A stretch of 64,000 nucleotides of DNA from Flavobacteriales bacterium (GCA_022447625.1 JAKVAX010000002.1:62001-126000), one strand, 5' to 3'; shown: positions 8,268-17,318, numbered from the stretch's first letter. Notes: a model not told the origin generated them from the sequence alone. Numbers and translations are program-made.

Positions 8268-9428
8268 ATGAAAACGACAATCAAAATATTATCAATCTTC
8301 ACTCTCACAGCATTTCTTGCCAGCTGTGGTGGTGAAGCCGTAGATCAAGACCTAAAGGCCTTGACTGAAAAACGCGACTCAATCAAAACAGAGATCGCTA
8401 CCATGACCGAGGAGCTCATGGAACTCGAAACCCAAATCGCAAAAATGGATGACGATTTCACATTGCTCCAGGTAACTGCTATTGAGGCCTCCATTTCGAC
8501 TTTCGATCACTACTTCACCGTTCAAGGAACGATTGAAACCGATATGAACGCACAGGTTTTCCCTGAGTCTCAAGGAATGATCACTTCAATCAAAGTGAGC
8601 GAAGGACAGCAAGTCTCAAAAGGACAAACCATCCTTACACTTGACACGGAGTTGATCCGCAAAAACATCGCAGAAGTCGAAACGCAGTATGAACTTGCCG
8701 TTGAAATTTACGATCGTCAAAAGCGTCTTTGGGAGCAGAACATCGGTTCAGAGGTTCAGTACCTCGAGGCAAAGACCAACAAAGAACGCTTAGAAGGAAC
8801 ACTTGCTACACTCAACAAGCAAGTAAGCATGGGTACTGTTCGCGCACCATTCTCTGGAGTGATTGATCAAATCGGACCAAAGATTGGAGAGATGGCGAGC
8901 CCGGCATTCCCGGTAGCGCGTATCGTAAGTCTTGATAAGATGTACGTAACAGCTGACGTTTCTGAGTACTACGTGAACTCGGTAGAGGAAGGAATGAACA
9001 TCGATGTTATCCTTCCTGGAATTGATACGCTTGACGCGGCGATTGATCGCGTGGGACGTTTTATCAAGCCAGAAAACAGAACCTTCGAAGTTTCTGCAGA
9101 ACTGGAAAACTCACCTTCACTTCGTCCGAACATGTTCTGTGCATTGCGGGTGAACGATGCTCACTATGACAGCACGATGGTAATCCAGTCTTCTATGGTC
9201 CAGCAAGACGTTTCAGGAAAAGACTTCATCTACTTGTTGACACGTGAAGGCAACAAGTATAGCGTGAAGAAGCAGCCAATCACAACGGCTGAATCTTTCG
9301 GAAATGAAGTACGTGTATCGGCAGGGCTTAAGCCTGGAGACCTTATTGTTGACAAAGGCGCGCGCCGCGTGATCGATGGTCAAGAAGTGGAGTTGTTCGT
9401 GGAGAACGCTTCCGTAGCAACTAAGTGA
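8268..9428 (+). CDS. RND efflux periplasmic adaptor (membrane fusion protein) lipoprotein
   Basis: The adaptor joins the inner-membrane RND pump to the TolC channel. The lipobox LASC ends at about residue 20, so it is probably lipid-anchored. A short coiled coil (residues about 27-60, ALTEKRDSIKTEIATMTEEL) precedes the biotinyl-lipoyl half-motif GMITSIKVSEGQQVSKGQ, the alpha-hairpin (AEVETQYELAVEIYDRQ) and the second lipoyl half GTVRAPFSGVIDQI. Beta-barrel and membrane-proximal domains follow. The extra coiled coil before the first lipoyl half is common in Bacteroidota adaptors. Confidence 0.92.
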   Translation: MKTTIKILSIFTLTAFLASCGGEAVDQDLKALTEKRDSIKTEIATMTEELMELETQIAKMDDDFTLLQVTAIEASISTFDHYFTVQGTIETDMNAQVFPESQGMITSIKVSEGQQVSKGQTILTLDTELIRKNIAEVETQYELAVEIYDRQKRLWEQNIGSEVQYLEAKTNKERLEGTLATLNKQVSMGTVRAPFSGVIDQIGPKIGEMASPAFPVARIVSLDKMYVTADVSEYYVNSVEEGMNIDVILPGIDTLDAAIDRVGRFIKPENRTFEVSAELENSPSLRPNMFCALRVNDAHYDSTMVIQSSMVQQDVSGKDFIYLLTREGNKYSVKKQPITTAESFGNEVRVSAGLKPGDLIVDKGARRVIDGQEVELFVENASVATK

Positions 9429-9454
9429 TCTATTCATCCTTTAATCTGTAAATC

Positions 9455-12400
9455 ATGAAAGAAGAGGATATCATTGATCAAGGCGCAGGTAGCAGCCAAT
9501 CAAAAGAGGAAAAGCTCAAAGAGTTTGGCCTAACTACCTTCTCGATCCAAAACCGTACAACGGTCTTTGTGATCACCTTTATCATCTTCGCTGCCGGGTT
9601 GTTCTCGTACATCACGGTACCAAAAGAAAGTTTCCCAGAAGTAGTTATTCCTGAGATCTACGTAGGTACACCTTACCCCGGTAACGGACCTACCGATATC
9701 GAAAAGTTGATTACTCGTCCACTCGAGAAAGAAATCAATACCATCACGGGTATCGACGAAATCGTATCTACTTCTACCCAAGGTTACTCTGCAATCCAGG
9801 TCAAGTTTGACTTTGATGTGACGCCACAAGAAGCCTTGAGAAAAGTAAAAGACAAGGTAGACGTTGCGATGTCGGATCCGGACTTCCCTGACGACCTACC
9901 TGCTGACCCGAACATCTTTGAGATGAACTTCTCTGAGCTTGTTCCTGTAATGAATGTCAACCTTTCTGGAGATTACTCTTTAGATGACCTTAAGGCTTAC
10001 GCCGAAATCTTGGAAGACCGCATTGAAAATGTTCCACAAATCTCAACGGTCGATATCCGCGGGGTGATGGATAAAGAAGTCGAAATTGAAGTCGATTTCT
10101 TGAAGGCGGAAGCCATGAACATCAGCTTCAATGACATCTCCGGAGCGATCCAACAAGAGAACCTGACTATATCAGGGGGTGACGTTTTGGTAGACAACTT
10201 CAAACGCACCCTTCAGGTCAAAGGAGAATTCCAGACGATGCACGACATCGAGCGCGTGATTGTGAAGAGCGAAAACCAAAACGTAGTATTCCTCGGAGAC
10301 ATCGCGAAGGTAGAGTTCGTTGAAGAAGAGAAAGAGAGTTTCGCTCGTGAATACCTTCAACCGGTAGTTTCGCTAGATATCATCAAGCGTGCGGGAGAAA
10401 ACCTCATCGAGGCCAGTGATCAGATCAACGAGATCATTGATGATGCGCGGTTGAACGATCTTCCAGAGAACCTTTCGATCACGATTACCAATGACCAAAG
10501 TGATCAGACACGTACTCAGGTAGACGAGCTACAAAACAGTATCATCTTCGGGGTGATCTTGGTTGTAGGAGTTCTTCTGTTCTTCCTAGGTCTGAGAAAC
10601 GCGCTCTTCGTTGGGGTGGCGATTCCACTTTCGATGTTCATGTCGTTCATGATCTTGAACGTGATGGGAATCACCTTCAACGTAATGGTTCTCTTCTCAT
10701 TGGTGCTCGCACTGGGAATGCTCGTCGACAACGGTATTGTCGTCGTCGAGAACATATATCGACTCATGGACGAAAAGGGCATGAATGCCATCCAAGCTGC
10801 ACGCTACGGTGTGGGTGAGGTAGCATGGCCTATTATCGCATCTACGGCAACAACATTAGCGGCCTTTATTCCTCTCGCCATTTGGCCTGGAATGATGGGT
10901 GAGTTCATGAAGTACCTCCCGATGACGCTCATTATCGTATTGAGCTCATCTCTCTTCGTCGCCTTAGTAATTAACCCGGCATTGACTGCCGTTTTCATGC
11001 GCGTTGGAGAACAACAAGTAAACAAGCGCCGCTCACTTATGGTGGGAGGAATCCTGACTGCGGTTGGTCTACTCTTCGTGTTGGTGAGCTACGGAATGAT
11101 CGATGAAGATGGTGTAGATAAAGGAGTGGCTGTTCGAGTATTTGGTAACATGCTTGGCGTAGCCGGTGCATTGACACTTCTCAACACCTTTGTTCTCACG
11201 CCTGCGGCGGAAGGCTTCCAAAATATAGTGCTTCCACGCCTTGAGAGCGCTTACGAGCGATTCTTGACTTACGCTGTGTCTGGTATCCGTCCTTGGGTAT
11301 TCTTCTTCGGTACTATTGGTATGCTCTTCTTATCATTCATATTGATGGGCGTGGCTACTCCGAAGGTAGAGTTCTTCCCTGCGAATGAGCCTCAGTACTT
11401 GAACATCTTCATTGAGAAGCCTATTGGAACTTCAATTGATGAAACAAACCGCGTAACTGAGTTGATCGAGCAACGCGTGATCAACGTGGTGAACAGCGAG
11501 CAATTCCAGAAACCTGATCCTATCACGGGAGAGGTTCAACCATTCTTGGTGAACTCCGTCATCGGTCAGGTTGGTAACGGAACAAGTGACCCTAACCAAG
11601 GGCCGCAGCTAGGAAACACGCCGCACAAGGCGCGTATTACCGTTTCATTCATCAAGTTCCAGGAACGTCAGGGCTTGAGTACCAATGATGTGTTGAATGC
11701 CATTCGTGAAGACTTGAAGAGCTTCCCTGAAGCAGAGATTGTAGTCGCGAAGAACGAGAACGGACCTCCGCAGGGTCCTCCAATTAACATCGAAATCAAG
11801 GGTGATAACTACGATTCTTTGATGCACTACGCACAAGTAATGAAGCGCTTCATCAACGATCGAAGAATTGCTGGTATTGAAGAGCTCAAGCTTGACGTCA
11901 ACAAGTCGAAGCCAGAAATGCCGGTAACCATTGACCGCGAAAAAGCACGTCGATACGGACTCTCAACTTACCAAGTAGGCGATGCCATTCGTACAGCGCT
12001 CTTCGGTCGTGAAGTGAGTACTTTCAAAGATGGCGAAGATGATTACCCAATCAACATCCGATTCAGCGAAGAGTACCGCAACAACCCAGATGCCCTCTTG
12101 AACCAAAAGATCACCTTCCGTGATCCTGCCAATGGACAGATTAAGCAACTGCCAATTTCGTCTGTAGCAACGATCGGAAAGTCGAACACCTTTAACGCGG
12201 TGAAACGAATCGACTTGGAACGAGTGATCACGATCTATTCGAACGTTCTGGAAGACTACAACGCCAATGAAATCGTGAATTCGATCAAGGGAGAGCTTCA
12301 AACATTCGAAATGCCGGATGGAGTCACGTGGGAGTTCACTGGTCAGCAAGAAGAACAAGCAAAAGAAATGGCCTTCTTGGTTTCTGCCCTTTTGATTGCC

Positions 12401-12943
12401 TTCTTCATGATCTTCTTGATCATCACGGCGCAGTTCAACTCGATCAGCACGCCTTTCATCATTGGGTTCTCTGTATTGTTCTCAATGATTGGTGTACTTC
12501 TCGGATTGGTTGTGTTCCAGATGGACTTCGTGATTTTGATGACGATGATCGGAATCATCTCATTGGCCGGAGTCGTCGTAAACAACGCCATCGTACTGAT
12601 TGACTACACCAACTTGATACGTGACCGTAGAAAGCGTGAATTGGGTCTGCCAGAAAACGAGCGTTTGGAATTCAAGGATGTGGTTCAAGCCATCATTGAA
12701 GGTGGTAAGACACGTCTTCGTCCAGTACTTCTTACAGCGATCACAACGATCTTGGGTCTTCTGCCACTTGCGGTGGGGCTTAATATTGACTTCGTAGGCT
12801 TCATGGTTGACTATGACCCGAAGATTTACGTAGGTGGTGACAACAATGTGTTCTGGAAACCAATGTCTTGGGCGATCATCTTCGGATTGACCTTCGCCAC
12901 CTTCTTGCCTTGGTCATCGTACCAATTATGTATTGGTATTTGA
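9455..12943 (+). CDS. RND-family efflux pump (AcrB-like), 3' end frameshifted
   Basis: This is the inner-membrane proton-driven pump of the tripartite exporter, 1162 residues as read. It has the two-fold RND layout: TM1, a large periplasmic loop, TM2-6, TM7, a second loop and TM8-12. LALGMLVDNGIVVVENIYR in TM4 carries the proton-relay Asp, and its repeat is AGVVVNNAIVLIDY. The reading ends in WSSYQLCIGI, which is not RND-like. Inserting one base before position 12908 restores T-L-V-I-V-P-I-M-Y-W-Y-L-N-R-M-K, the usual last helix and cytoplasmic tail, with a TAA at 12982-12984. So a single-base deletion, real or technical, changes the last residues. Confidence 0.93.
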   Translation: MKEEDIIDQGAGSSQSKEEKLKEFGLTTFSIQNRTTVFVITFIIFAAGLFSYITVPKESFPEVVIPEIYVGTPYPGNGPTDIEKLITRPLEKEINTITGIDEIVSTSTQGYSAIQVKFDFDVTPQEALRKVKDKVDVAMSDPDFPDDLPADPNIFEMNFSELVPVMNVNLSGDYSLDDLKAYAEILEDRIENVPQISTVDIRGVMDKEVEIEVDFLKAEAMNISFNDISGAIQQENLTISGGDVLVDNFKRTLQVKGEFQTMHDIERVIVKSENQNVVFLGDIAKVEFVEEEKESFAREYLQPVVSLDIIKRAGENLIEASDQINEIIDDARLNDLPENLSITITNDQSDQTRTQVDELQNSIIFGVILVVGVLLFFLGLRNALFVGVAIPLSMFMSFMILNVMGITFNVMVLFSLVLALGMLVDNGIVVVENIYRLMDEKGMNAIQAARYGVGEVAWPIIASTATTLAAFIPLAIWPGMMGEFMKYLPMTLIIVLSSSLFVALVINPALTAVFMRVGEQQVNKRRSLMVGGILTAVGLLFVLVSYGMIDEDGVDKGVAVRVFGNMLGVAGALTLLNTFVLTPAAEGFQNIVLPRLESAYERFLTYAVSGIRPWVFFFGTIGMLFLSFILMGVATPKVEFFPANEPQYLNIFIEKPIGTSIDETNRVTELIEQRVINVVNSEQFQKPDPITGEVQPFLVNSVIGQVGNGTSDPNQGPQLGNTPHKARITVSFIKFQERQGLSTNDVLNAIREDLKSFPEAEIVVAKNENGPPQGPPINIEIKGDNYDSLMHYAQVMKRFINDRRIAGIEELKLDVNKSKPEMPVTIDREKARRYGLSTYQVGDAIRTALFGREVSTFKDGEDDYPINIRFSEEYRNNPDALLNQKITFRDPANGQIKQLPISSVATIGKSNTFNAVKRIDLERVITIYSNVLEDYNANEIVNSIKGELQTFEMPDGVTWEFTGQQEEQAKEMAFLVSALLIAFFMIFLIITAQFNSISTPFIIGFSVLFSMIGVLLGLVVFQMDFVILMTMIGIISLAGVVVNNAIVLIDYTNLIRDRRKRELGLPENERLEFKDVVQAIIEGGKTRLRPVLLTAITTILGLLPLAVGLNIDFVGFMVDYDPKIYVGGDNNVFWKPMSWAIIFGLTFATFLPWSSYQLCIGI

Positions 12944-12994
12944 ACAGAATGAAGTACAAGATGTTATATAAGCAAGCAGTATAACACTCATAAT

Positions 12995-13021
12995 TGGTTG
13001 GTCTGTCGAGAGTTCCAACCA
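12995..13021. other. Inverted repeat TGGTTGG...CCAACCA
   Basis: A seven-base stem is separated by 13 bases, just after the restored end of the pump gene. It has no T-run, so it is only a weak candidate for a transcript-end hairpin. Confidence 0.25.
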
Positions 13022-13056
13022 GTGTTTACTAGTTTGGTTAAGGTTTAAACGAATCA

Positions 13057-13083
13057 AGCCCCGGAAACGTCCGGGGCTTTTCG
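13057..13083. terminator. Intrinsic terminator after the efflux operon
   Basis: AAGCCCCGG pairs with CCGGGGCTT across the loop AAACGT and is followed by TT. The GC-rich stem of about nine pairs makes this the clear end of the efflux operon. Confidence 0.8.
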
Positions 13084-13122
13084 TATGCTACCCTTAGCCG
13101 TCAATTTTTGGCTAATTTTAGC

Positions 13123-13137
13123 TTCCGCGCTAGCGAA
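13123..13137 (+). repeat. Dispersed CGCTAGCG motif, exact 15-mer copy 3 (intergenic)
   Basis: TTCCGCGCTAGCGAA lies between the terminator and the arsS promoter region. It is the only exact copy outside a gene, which shows that coding is not required for its presence. Confidence 0.85.
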
Positions 13138-13176
13138 TTGTGTCAGGTTTGTGATAACCGAGGTAAAACACTGACC

Positions 13177-13184
13177 TACATTTG
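13177..13184 (+). promoter_or_regulatory. Candidate -7 element of arsS-arsM
   Basis: TACATTTG matches TAnnTTTG and lies 24 bp before the ATG. A TTTG at 13148-13151 is 25 bp upstream, longer than the usual spacing. Confidence 0.35.
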
Positions 13185-13208
13185 CAAGACGTGAAAATCG
13201 TTTGAGAA

Positions 13209-14186
13209 ATGAACAAGAGCCTCCCCATACTAGATCAGTCATTTGAGTCTACTCTGCGCAAGCATCAGATAGAGTTGAAACGTAAAGAGATCAAAATCTT
13301 ACAAGTGAATATCGGGAAACTGTGTAATCTCGCTTGTTTGCATTGCCACGTTGAGGCAGGGCCAAAGCGAACAGAAAACATGGTGCGTAAAACGGTAAAT
13401 CGCATTCTTGACCTTCTCCGCCAAGAGCCACAAATTCACACCGTTGATATCACTGGTGGGGCGCCTGAGATGAATGAGAACTTTCGCTACTTCGTTTCTG
13501 AAATCAGAAAGATGGGCAAAGAGGTAATTGACCGTTGCAACTTGACAGTGTTCTTTGAGCCTGGACAAGAAGACACGATTCAATTTCTTGCTAGCCAAAA
13601 GGTAAAGGTGGTCGCTTCTCTTCCGTGTTACCTGAGTGACAACGTTGATAAGCAGCGCGGTAAAGGAACGTTCGTGAAGAGTATCGATGCCCTTCAGCAA
13701 ATGAATGATCTCGGTTATGGAAAGCCTGGATCTGGACTGGAGCTTGACCTTGTATATAATCCGGTAGGTGAACACCTTCCTCCAGGACAAGTGAAACTTC
13801 AAGAAGATTACAAAGTCTACCTCAAAGACAATTTCAATATTGAATTCAATCAGCTGTATACGATTACCAACATGCCAATCAAGCGTTATGCGCACATGCT
13901 CGAGCGTGAAGGAAAAATGGTGGAGTATATGCAGCTGTTAATCAACGCTTTCAACCCTCGCGCAGCAGAAGCTGTAATGTGTACTGAGTTGATCTCTATT
14001 TCCTACGACGGACAGATTTACGATTGTGACTTCAATCAGATGTTGGAGATCCCACTGAATTGGAAAGATCGTACCGTATTCAACATCGAATCATTTAGCA
14101 GCCTAGAAGAAGACATCGCATTCGACAACCACTGTTTCGGATGCACGGCTGGTGCCGGAAGTTCATGCGCAGGTGCCATTCTTTAA
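13209..14186 (+). CDS. arsS: Arsenosugar biosynthesis radical SAM protein ArsS
   Basis: A radical S-adenosylmethionine enzyme proposed to add the 5'-deoxyadenosyl group of SAM to dimethylated arsenic on the way to arsenosugars. The [4Fe-4S] cluster motif is C39-x3-C43-x2-C46 in KLCNLACLHCHVEAGP. The SAM-binding GGAPE-type strand follows (DITGGAPEMN). The C-terminal domain ends in CFGCTAGAGSSCAGAIL (Cys309, 312 and 320), which I recognise as the hallmark of this family and which may hold an auxiliary cluster. It is nine bases upstream of arsM, so the two enzymes are almost certainly co-expressed. Confidence 0.9.
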   Translation: MNKSLPILDQSFESTLRKHQIELKRKEIKILQVNIGKLCNLACLHCHVEAGPKRTENMVRKTVNRILDLLRQEPQIHTVDITGGAPEMNENFRYFVSEIRKMGKEVIDRCNLTVFFEPGQEDTIQFLASQKVKVVASLPCYLSDNVDKQRGKGTFVKSIDALQQMNDLGYGKPGSGLELDLVYNPVGEHLPPGQVKLQEDYKVYLKDNFNIEFNQLYTITNMPIKRYAHMLEREGKMVEYMQLLINAFNPRAAEAVMCTELISISYDGQIYDCDFNQMLEIPLNWKDRTVFNIESFSSLEEDIAFDNHCFGCTAGAGSSCAGAIL

Positions 14187-14195
14187 TCGAAGATC

Positions 14196-15239
14196 ATGAC
14201 CACAAATAATATCCAAGATTCTGTCAAGAACTACTACGGAGAAGTTCTTGAGACCAAAGCAGACCTTAAAACCTCTGCATGTTGTCCAACAGAAGCCATG
14301 CCTAAGCACCTTCGTCCGCTAGTGAAGAATGTGCACAACGAAATCAAAGACAAGTTCTACGGCTGTGGATCACCGATTCCACATGCACTCGAAGGTATGA
14401 CTGTAGTTGACCTTGGGTGTGGAACGGGGCGCGATGCCTACGTTCTTTCTCAGTTGGTGGGTCCAACGGGAAAAGTCATCGGGATTGACATGACTGAGGA
14501 GCAGCTTGAAGTTGCTAACCGACATGTTGATTACCATATGGAGAAGTTTGGGTTTGATGCGCCAAACATTGAATTCCGTCACGGTTTGATTGAAGATCTC
14601 GCTTCAGCTGGTCTAGAAGATAATTCTGTTGACTTGGTTGTATCTAATTGCGTGATCAACCTTTCAGCTGACAAGACGAAGGTTTTCAAAGAGATCTTCC
14701 GGGTGTTGAAGCCTGGTGGTGAGATGTACTTCAGTGATGTATTTAGTGGTCGCCGTATTCCTAAGGCTATCGCCGAAGACGATGTCTTGCTGGGGGAATG
14801 CTTAGGAGGAGCGATGTATACTGAAGATTTCCGTCGTGCCCTGCGTGACCTCGGATGCCTTGACTACCGAGTGGTATCAAGCGGGGTGATTGACATCGAG
14901 GATGAAGAGCTCTACGCTAAAGCGGGAATGATTGATTTCTACTCATTGACGGTTCGAACTTTCAAAGTAGACTTCGAAGACATCTGTGAAGACTACGGAC
15001 ATGTAGCTTACTACAATGGAACGATTCCTCATGCGCCACACAGCTTTGTGTTAGACGACCATCATGAGTTCCAAACAGGGATGCCTGTACCGGTATGTGG
15101 AAACACTGCTCGCATGTTGGCAGATACTCGATTCTCTTCACACTTCCGTGTAGCGGGTGACTTCAGCACACACTTCGGCCCATTTGATAAGGGAAACGAT
15201 GAGAGCAACGGCAATGACTTGCCTGCTGCTTGTTGTTGA
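14196..15239 (+). CDS. arsM: Arsenite S-adenosylmethionine methyltransferase
   Basis: It methylates As(III) stepwise to mono-, di- and trimethyl species. The SAM-binding motif I is VVDLGCGTGRD (residues about 70-80). Arsenic-binding cysteines conserved in ArsM are visible: Cys57 in FYGCGSPIP, the cysteine in SNCVINLSAD, and one in PVCGNTARM. The protein also has CC pairs near residue 29 and at its very C-terminus (DLPAACC), a common ArsM feature. The C-terminal third is the extension found in arsenosugar-type ArsM. No arsR, arsC or acr3 is nearby, so this is an arsenic biotransformation pair rather than a full resistance operon. Confidence 0.93.
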   Translation: MTTNNIQDSVKNYYGEVLETKADLKTSACCPTEAMPKHLRPLVKNVHNEIKDKFYGCGSPIPHALEGMTVVDLGCGTGRDAYVLSQLVGPTGKVIGIDMTEEQLEVANRHVDYHMEKFGFDAPNIEFRHGLIEDLASAGLEDNSVDLVVSNCVINLSADKTKVFKEIFRVLKPGGEMYFSDVFSGRRIPKAIAEDDVLLGECLGGAMYTEDFRRALRDLGCLDYRVVSSGVIDIEDEELYAKAGMIDFYSLTVRTFKVDFEDICEDYGHVAYYNGTIPHAPHSFVLDDHHEFQTGMPVPVCGNTARMLADTRFSSHFRVAGDFSTHFGPFDKGNDESNGNDLPAACC

Positions 15240-15403
15240 TAATCATAGCATAAGAATCAAACAGTGGTAATTGCTTGAGGTGTCGCTTATCTAGCACTTT
15301 AATCAGTCTATCGTTGCTTTTGTGCCCCTGAACAGCTATTTAGAATCATTCTTTGAACTAGTTCTTTCCCTTTAATTATATTAGGATTTCAAACTAGCAA
15401 AAA

Positions 15404-15772
15404 ATGACAGCTAAACATCTGATTCTCTCAACGGCATTCGTGCTGTTGAGCCTCGTTGGTTTTGGCCAAGACAAGACGGCACCATCTGACGTTGATGCAG
15501 CCACCATTCAAACCAACAAAATAGTCGAGCTACTCAATCTCGATCAAGCTCAAAAAGAGCAGGTCTATCAAATTAACCTTGAAACGGTCAAAGAGATCAG
15601 CGCTATGAAAACGAGCGCCGGATCCCAAGTCGGTTGGGACCAACTCGCTCCTGTTGTTAAGACACAACAAGACCGCATTGCTGCACTTCTGACAGCAGAC
15701 CAAAAAGTCCTTTTCAAGGAAATGAACGATCGTTACCGTGAGCGTATGATCGAACGTTCAGAAAAGAAATAG
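15404..15772 (+). CDS. Small exported helical protein of unknown function
   Basis: This 122-residue protein has a signal peptide (MTAKHLILSTAFVLLSLVGFGQ). The mature part is helical and charged (KIVELLNLDQAQKEQVYQIN, RIAALLTADQKVLFKEMNDRYRERM). The pattern of a LNLDQAQ helix followed by LTADQKVLFKEM resembles Spy/CpxP-like and related small periplasmic helical proteins of Bacteroidota, though this is only a resemblance. It is first in a tight three-gene run with the Asp-rich lipoprotein (22 bp gap) and the cupin oxygenase, so it may act in the same system, for example as a chaperone-like partner. A 165-bp intergenic region upstream probably holds the promoter. Confidence 0.6.
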   Translation: MTAKHLILSTAFVLLSLVGFGQDKTAPSDVDAATIQTNKIVELLNLDQAQKEQVYQINLETVKEISAMKTSAGSQVGWDQLAPVVKTQQDRIAALLTADQKVLFKEMNDRYRERMIERSEKK

Positions 15773-15794
15773 CCACAACTCAACCTTTCCTAAA

Positions 15795-16094
15795 ATGTCA
15801 AATAAGAAGTTCACATTGGTGGATGCAGATATCTCCACCGTGAAAGAAAGTCCGGCTTCTTCACGTCCAAAATACTGGACAAAAGCAAGCAGCGTTGTTA
15901 TCGCTCTTGCTGTAGGAAGTGCGGCATTGTCAGGATGTTCTGACGACAAACCATGTACTGACGCAGACCGTGGCGCAGACCCATATGTATACGATACAGG
16001 CCAATTTGCCGATCCTTATGATTTCGGAGGTGATAGCGACACAGGTGTTGCTGATCCAGCAGGGAACGGGGATCTATGTAGAGATTACGACTAA
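15795..16094 (+). CDS. Asp/Gly-rich repeat lipoprotein, possible substrate of the adjacent oxygenase
   Basis: I do not recognise this 99-residue protein. A 30-residue polar N-terminal leader precedes a hydrophobic segment (residues 31-47) that ends in the lipobox ALSGC (Cys48). The remaining 51 residues contain 14 aspartates and a loose internal repeat: ADP at 61-63, 72-74 and 86-88, and DTG at 67-69 and 82-84, plus Cys54 and Cys95. The layout of leader, membrane or lipid signal and short repeated tail is unusual for an ordinary lipoprotein. It lies eight bases upstream of a JmjC/cupin-type oxygenase, a family that hydroxylates Asp, Asn, His or Arg in proteins. A modified surface peptide (RiPP-like product) is therefore a reasonable hypothesis, but nothing in the sequence proves it. 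Confidence 0.6.
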   Translation: MSNKKFTLVDADISTVKESPASSRPKYWTKASSVVIALAVGSAALSGCSDDKPCTDADRGADPYVYDTGQFADPYDFGGDSDTGVADPAGNGDLCRDYD

Positions 16095-16102
16095 GAAAAA
16101 CC

Positions 16103-17263
16103 ATGTTCGATATTAATCAACTGTTCAGCCCACTTTCGTGGGCTGAATTCATTTCAGAATACTTCGAGAAAAAGCACCTGCTCATCGCTAGAAAGGACCC
16201 GCACTACTACGATGAAGTAGTCACATTAAAGGATGTAGATGAGGTTATTTTCTCCCAAAAGATCAATCACCCCGCATTTCGCGTGGTTGATTCGAAAACA
16301 GGTGAGTTCCCTGACCCAAGGCGCTACACTCAAAACGGAACCTCATCCATTAACCCGGTAGAATTCTGTAGAGAATATACTGAGGGAGGTACACTCGCGC
16401 TTGCTGGAATGCAACACCATGTGCGTTCGCTTCGAGAGTTCTGTAACAACCTGCAGCGCGCTTACGGACATCCGGCCCAGACCAATCTATACTTGACACC
16501 TCAAGATGCCCAAGGTTTTTCTCCTCATTACGACAACCACGATGTCATCGTGCTTCAAATCCATGGTAAGAAACACTGGAGGCTGTATGAGTCAGACATG
16601 AACTTACCGGATAAATCAATGCCTTTTCAAAAGGAAGGATTCACCCCAGGTAAGGTGTTCAAGGAGTTTGATCTCAACGCAGGTGATCTCCTGTACATTC
16701 CTCGCGGACTTGTGCACGATGCGATTACCACGGATGAATCATCGCTGCACGTGACCCTTGGTGTACTTGGATACACTTGGAGTCAGTTGCTCATCGAATC
16801 GGTGGTTAAACTCACGGAGGAAAACAAAGAGTTCCGTCACTTCGTTTCGGAAGGCATGCGATCAACGGATTACGATCAGCACTTTAAGACGTTGCTTAGC
16901 AAGCTCGAAGAAGACCTTAGAGAACGCAACGGAATTCGTCGATTCTCAAAGCAATTAGAAGAACAAACTCCATCAGAAAATGTAGGCCACCTGCTCAACC
17001 TCCTTGATTCCTCGTCGAATCAAGGTCCAGAGGAATTCGCTATCATTGAAGGAGTCTCTCTGGAAGAGAATGGTGAGGCTATCAGCTTCAAAAAAGGGTT
17101 TAAGGAAGTCTCCTTCCCTATCTTCTGTAAGAACACATGTGAAGAACTGGTCACCCGCGGAGAACGGTTCTCTCGATCTCATCTTGACAAAGAGCTAGAT
17201 GATGAAGGGATTGATGTTATGATCTCTCGGTTATTGAGAGAAGGAATAATCAAACGAGTTTAG
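16103..17263 (+). CDS. JmjC/cupin (cupin_4, RoxA-like) Fe(II)/2-oxoglutarate oxygenase
   Basis: The 386-residue protein has the size and layout of ribosomal oxygenases such as E. coli YcfD/RoxA: an N-terminal JmjC barrel, a dimerisation helix region and a C-terminal winged-helix-like domain (SHLDKELDDEGIDVMISRLL). HYDNHDVIVLQIHGKKHWRLY supplies the His and Asp iron ligands of the HxD motif. GDLLYIPRGLVHDA and SLHVTLGVLGYTW supply the distal His and the 2-oxoglutarate region. Known members hydroxylate ribosomal protein residues. Here the tight coupling to an Asp-rich lipoprotein gene, rather than to translation genes, suggests that protein as the substrate. A terminator follows at once. Confidence 0.82.
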   Translation: MFDINQLFSPLSWAEFISEYFEKKHLLIARKDPHYYDEVVTLKDVDEVIFSQKINHPAFRVVDSKTGEFPDPRRYTQNGTSSINPVEFCREYTEGGTLALAGMQHHVRSLREFCNNLQRAYGHPAQTNLYLTPQDAQGFSPHYDNHDVIVLQIHGKKHWRLYESDMNLPDKSMPFQKEGFTPGKVFKEFDLNAGDLLYIPRGLVHDAITTDESSLHVTLGVLGYTWSQLLIESVVKLTEENKEFRHFVSEGMRSTDYDQHFKTLLSKLEEDLRERNGIRRFSKQLEEQTPSENVGHLLNLLDSSSNQGPEEFAIIEGVSLEENGEAISFKKGFKEVSFPIFCKNTCEELVTRGERFSRSHLDKELDDEGIDVMISRLLREGIIKRV

Positions 17264-17267
17264 ACGA

Positions 17268-17303
17268 AAAAGGCCCCTGCAAATGCAGAGGCCTTTTTTA
17301 ATT
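17268..17303. terminator. Bidirectional intrinsic terminator
   Basis: AAAGGCCCCTGC pairs with GCAGAGGCCTTT around AAAT, with one mismatch, and is followed by a T-run. It sits between the convergent oxygenase and RNA-binding protein genes and has A-runs upstream, so it can serve both strands. Confidence 0.85.
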
Positions 17304-17318
17304 ATATCGTGTGGTTGT

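Noticed and set aside
6212-12984. Recent transfer of the efflux operon
   Set aside because: Codon and base use look like neighbouring genes, and no mobile element borders it. TetR-RND operons are common in this phylum.
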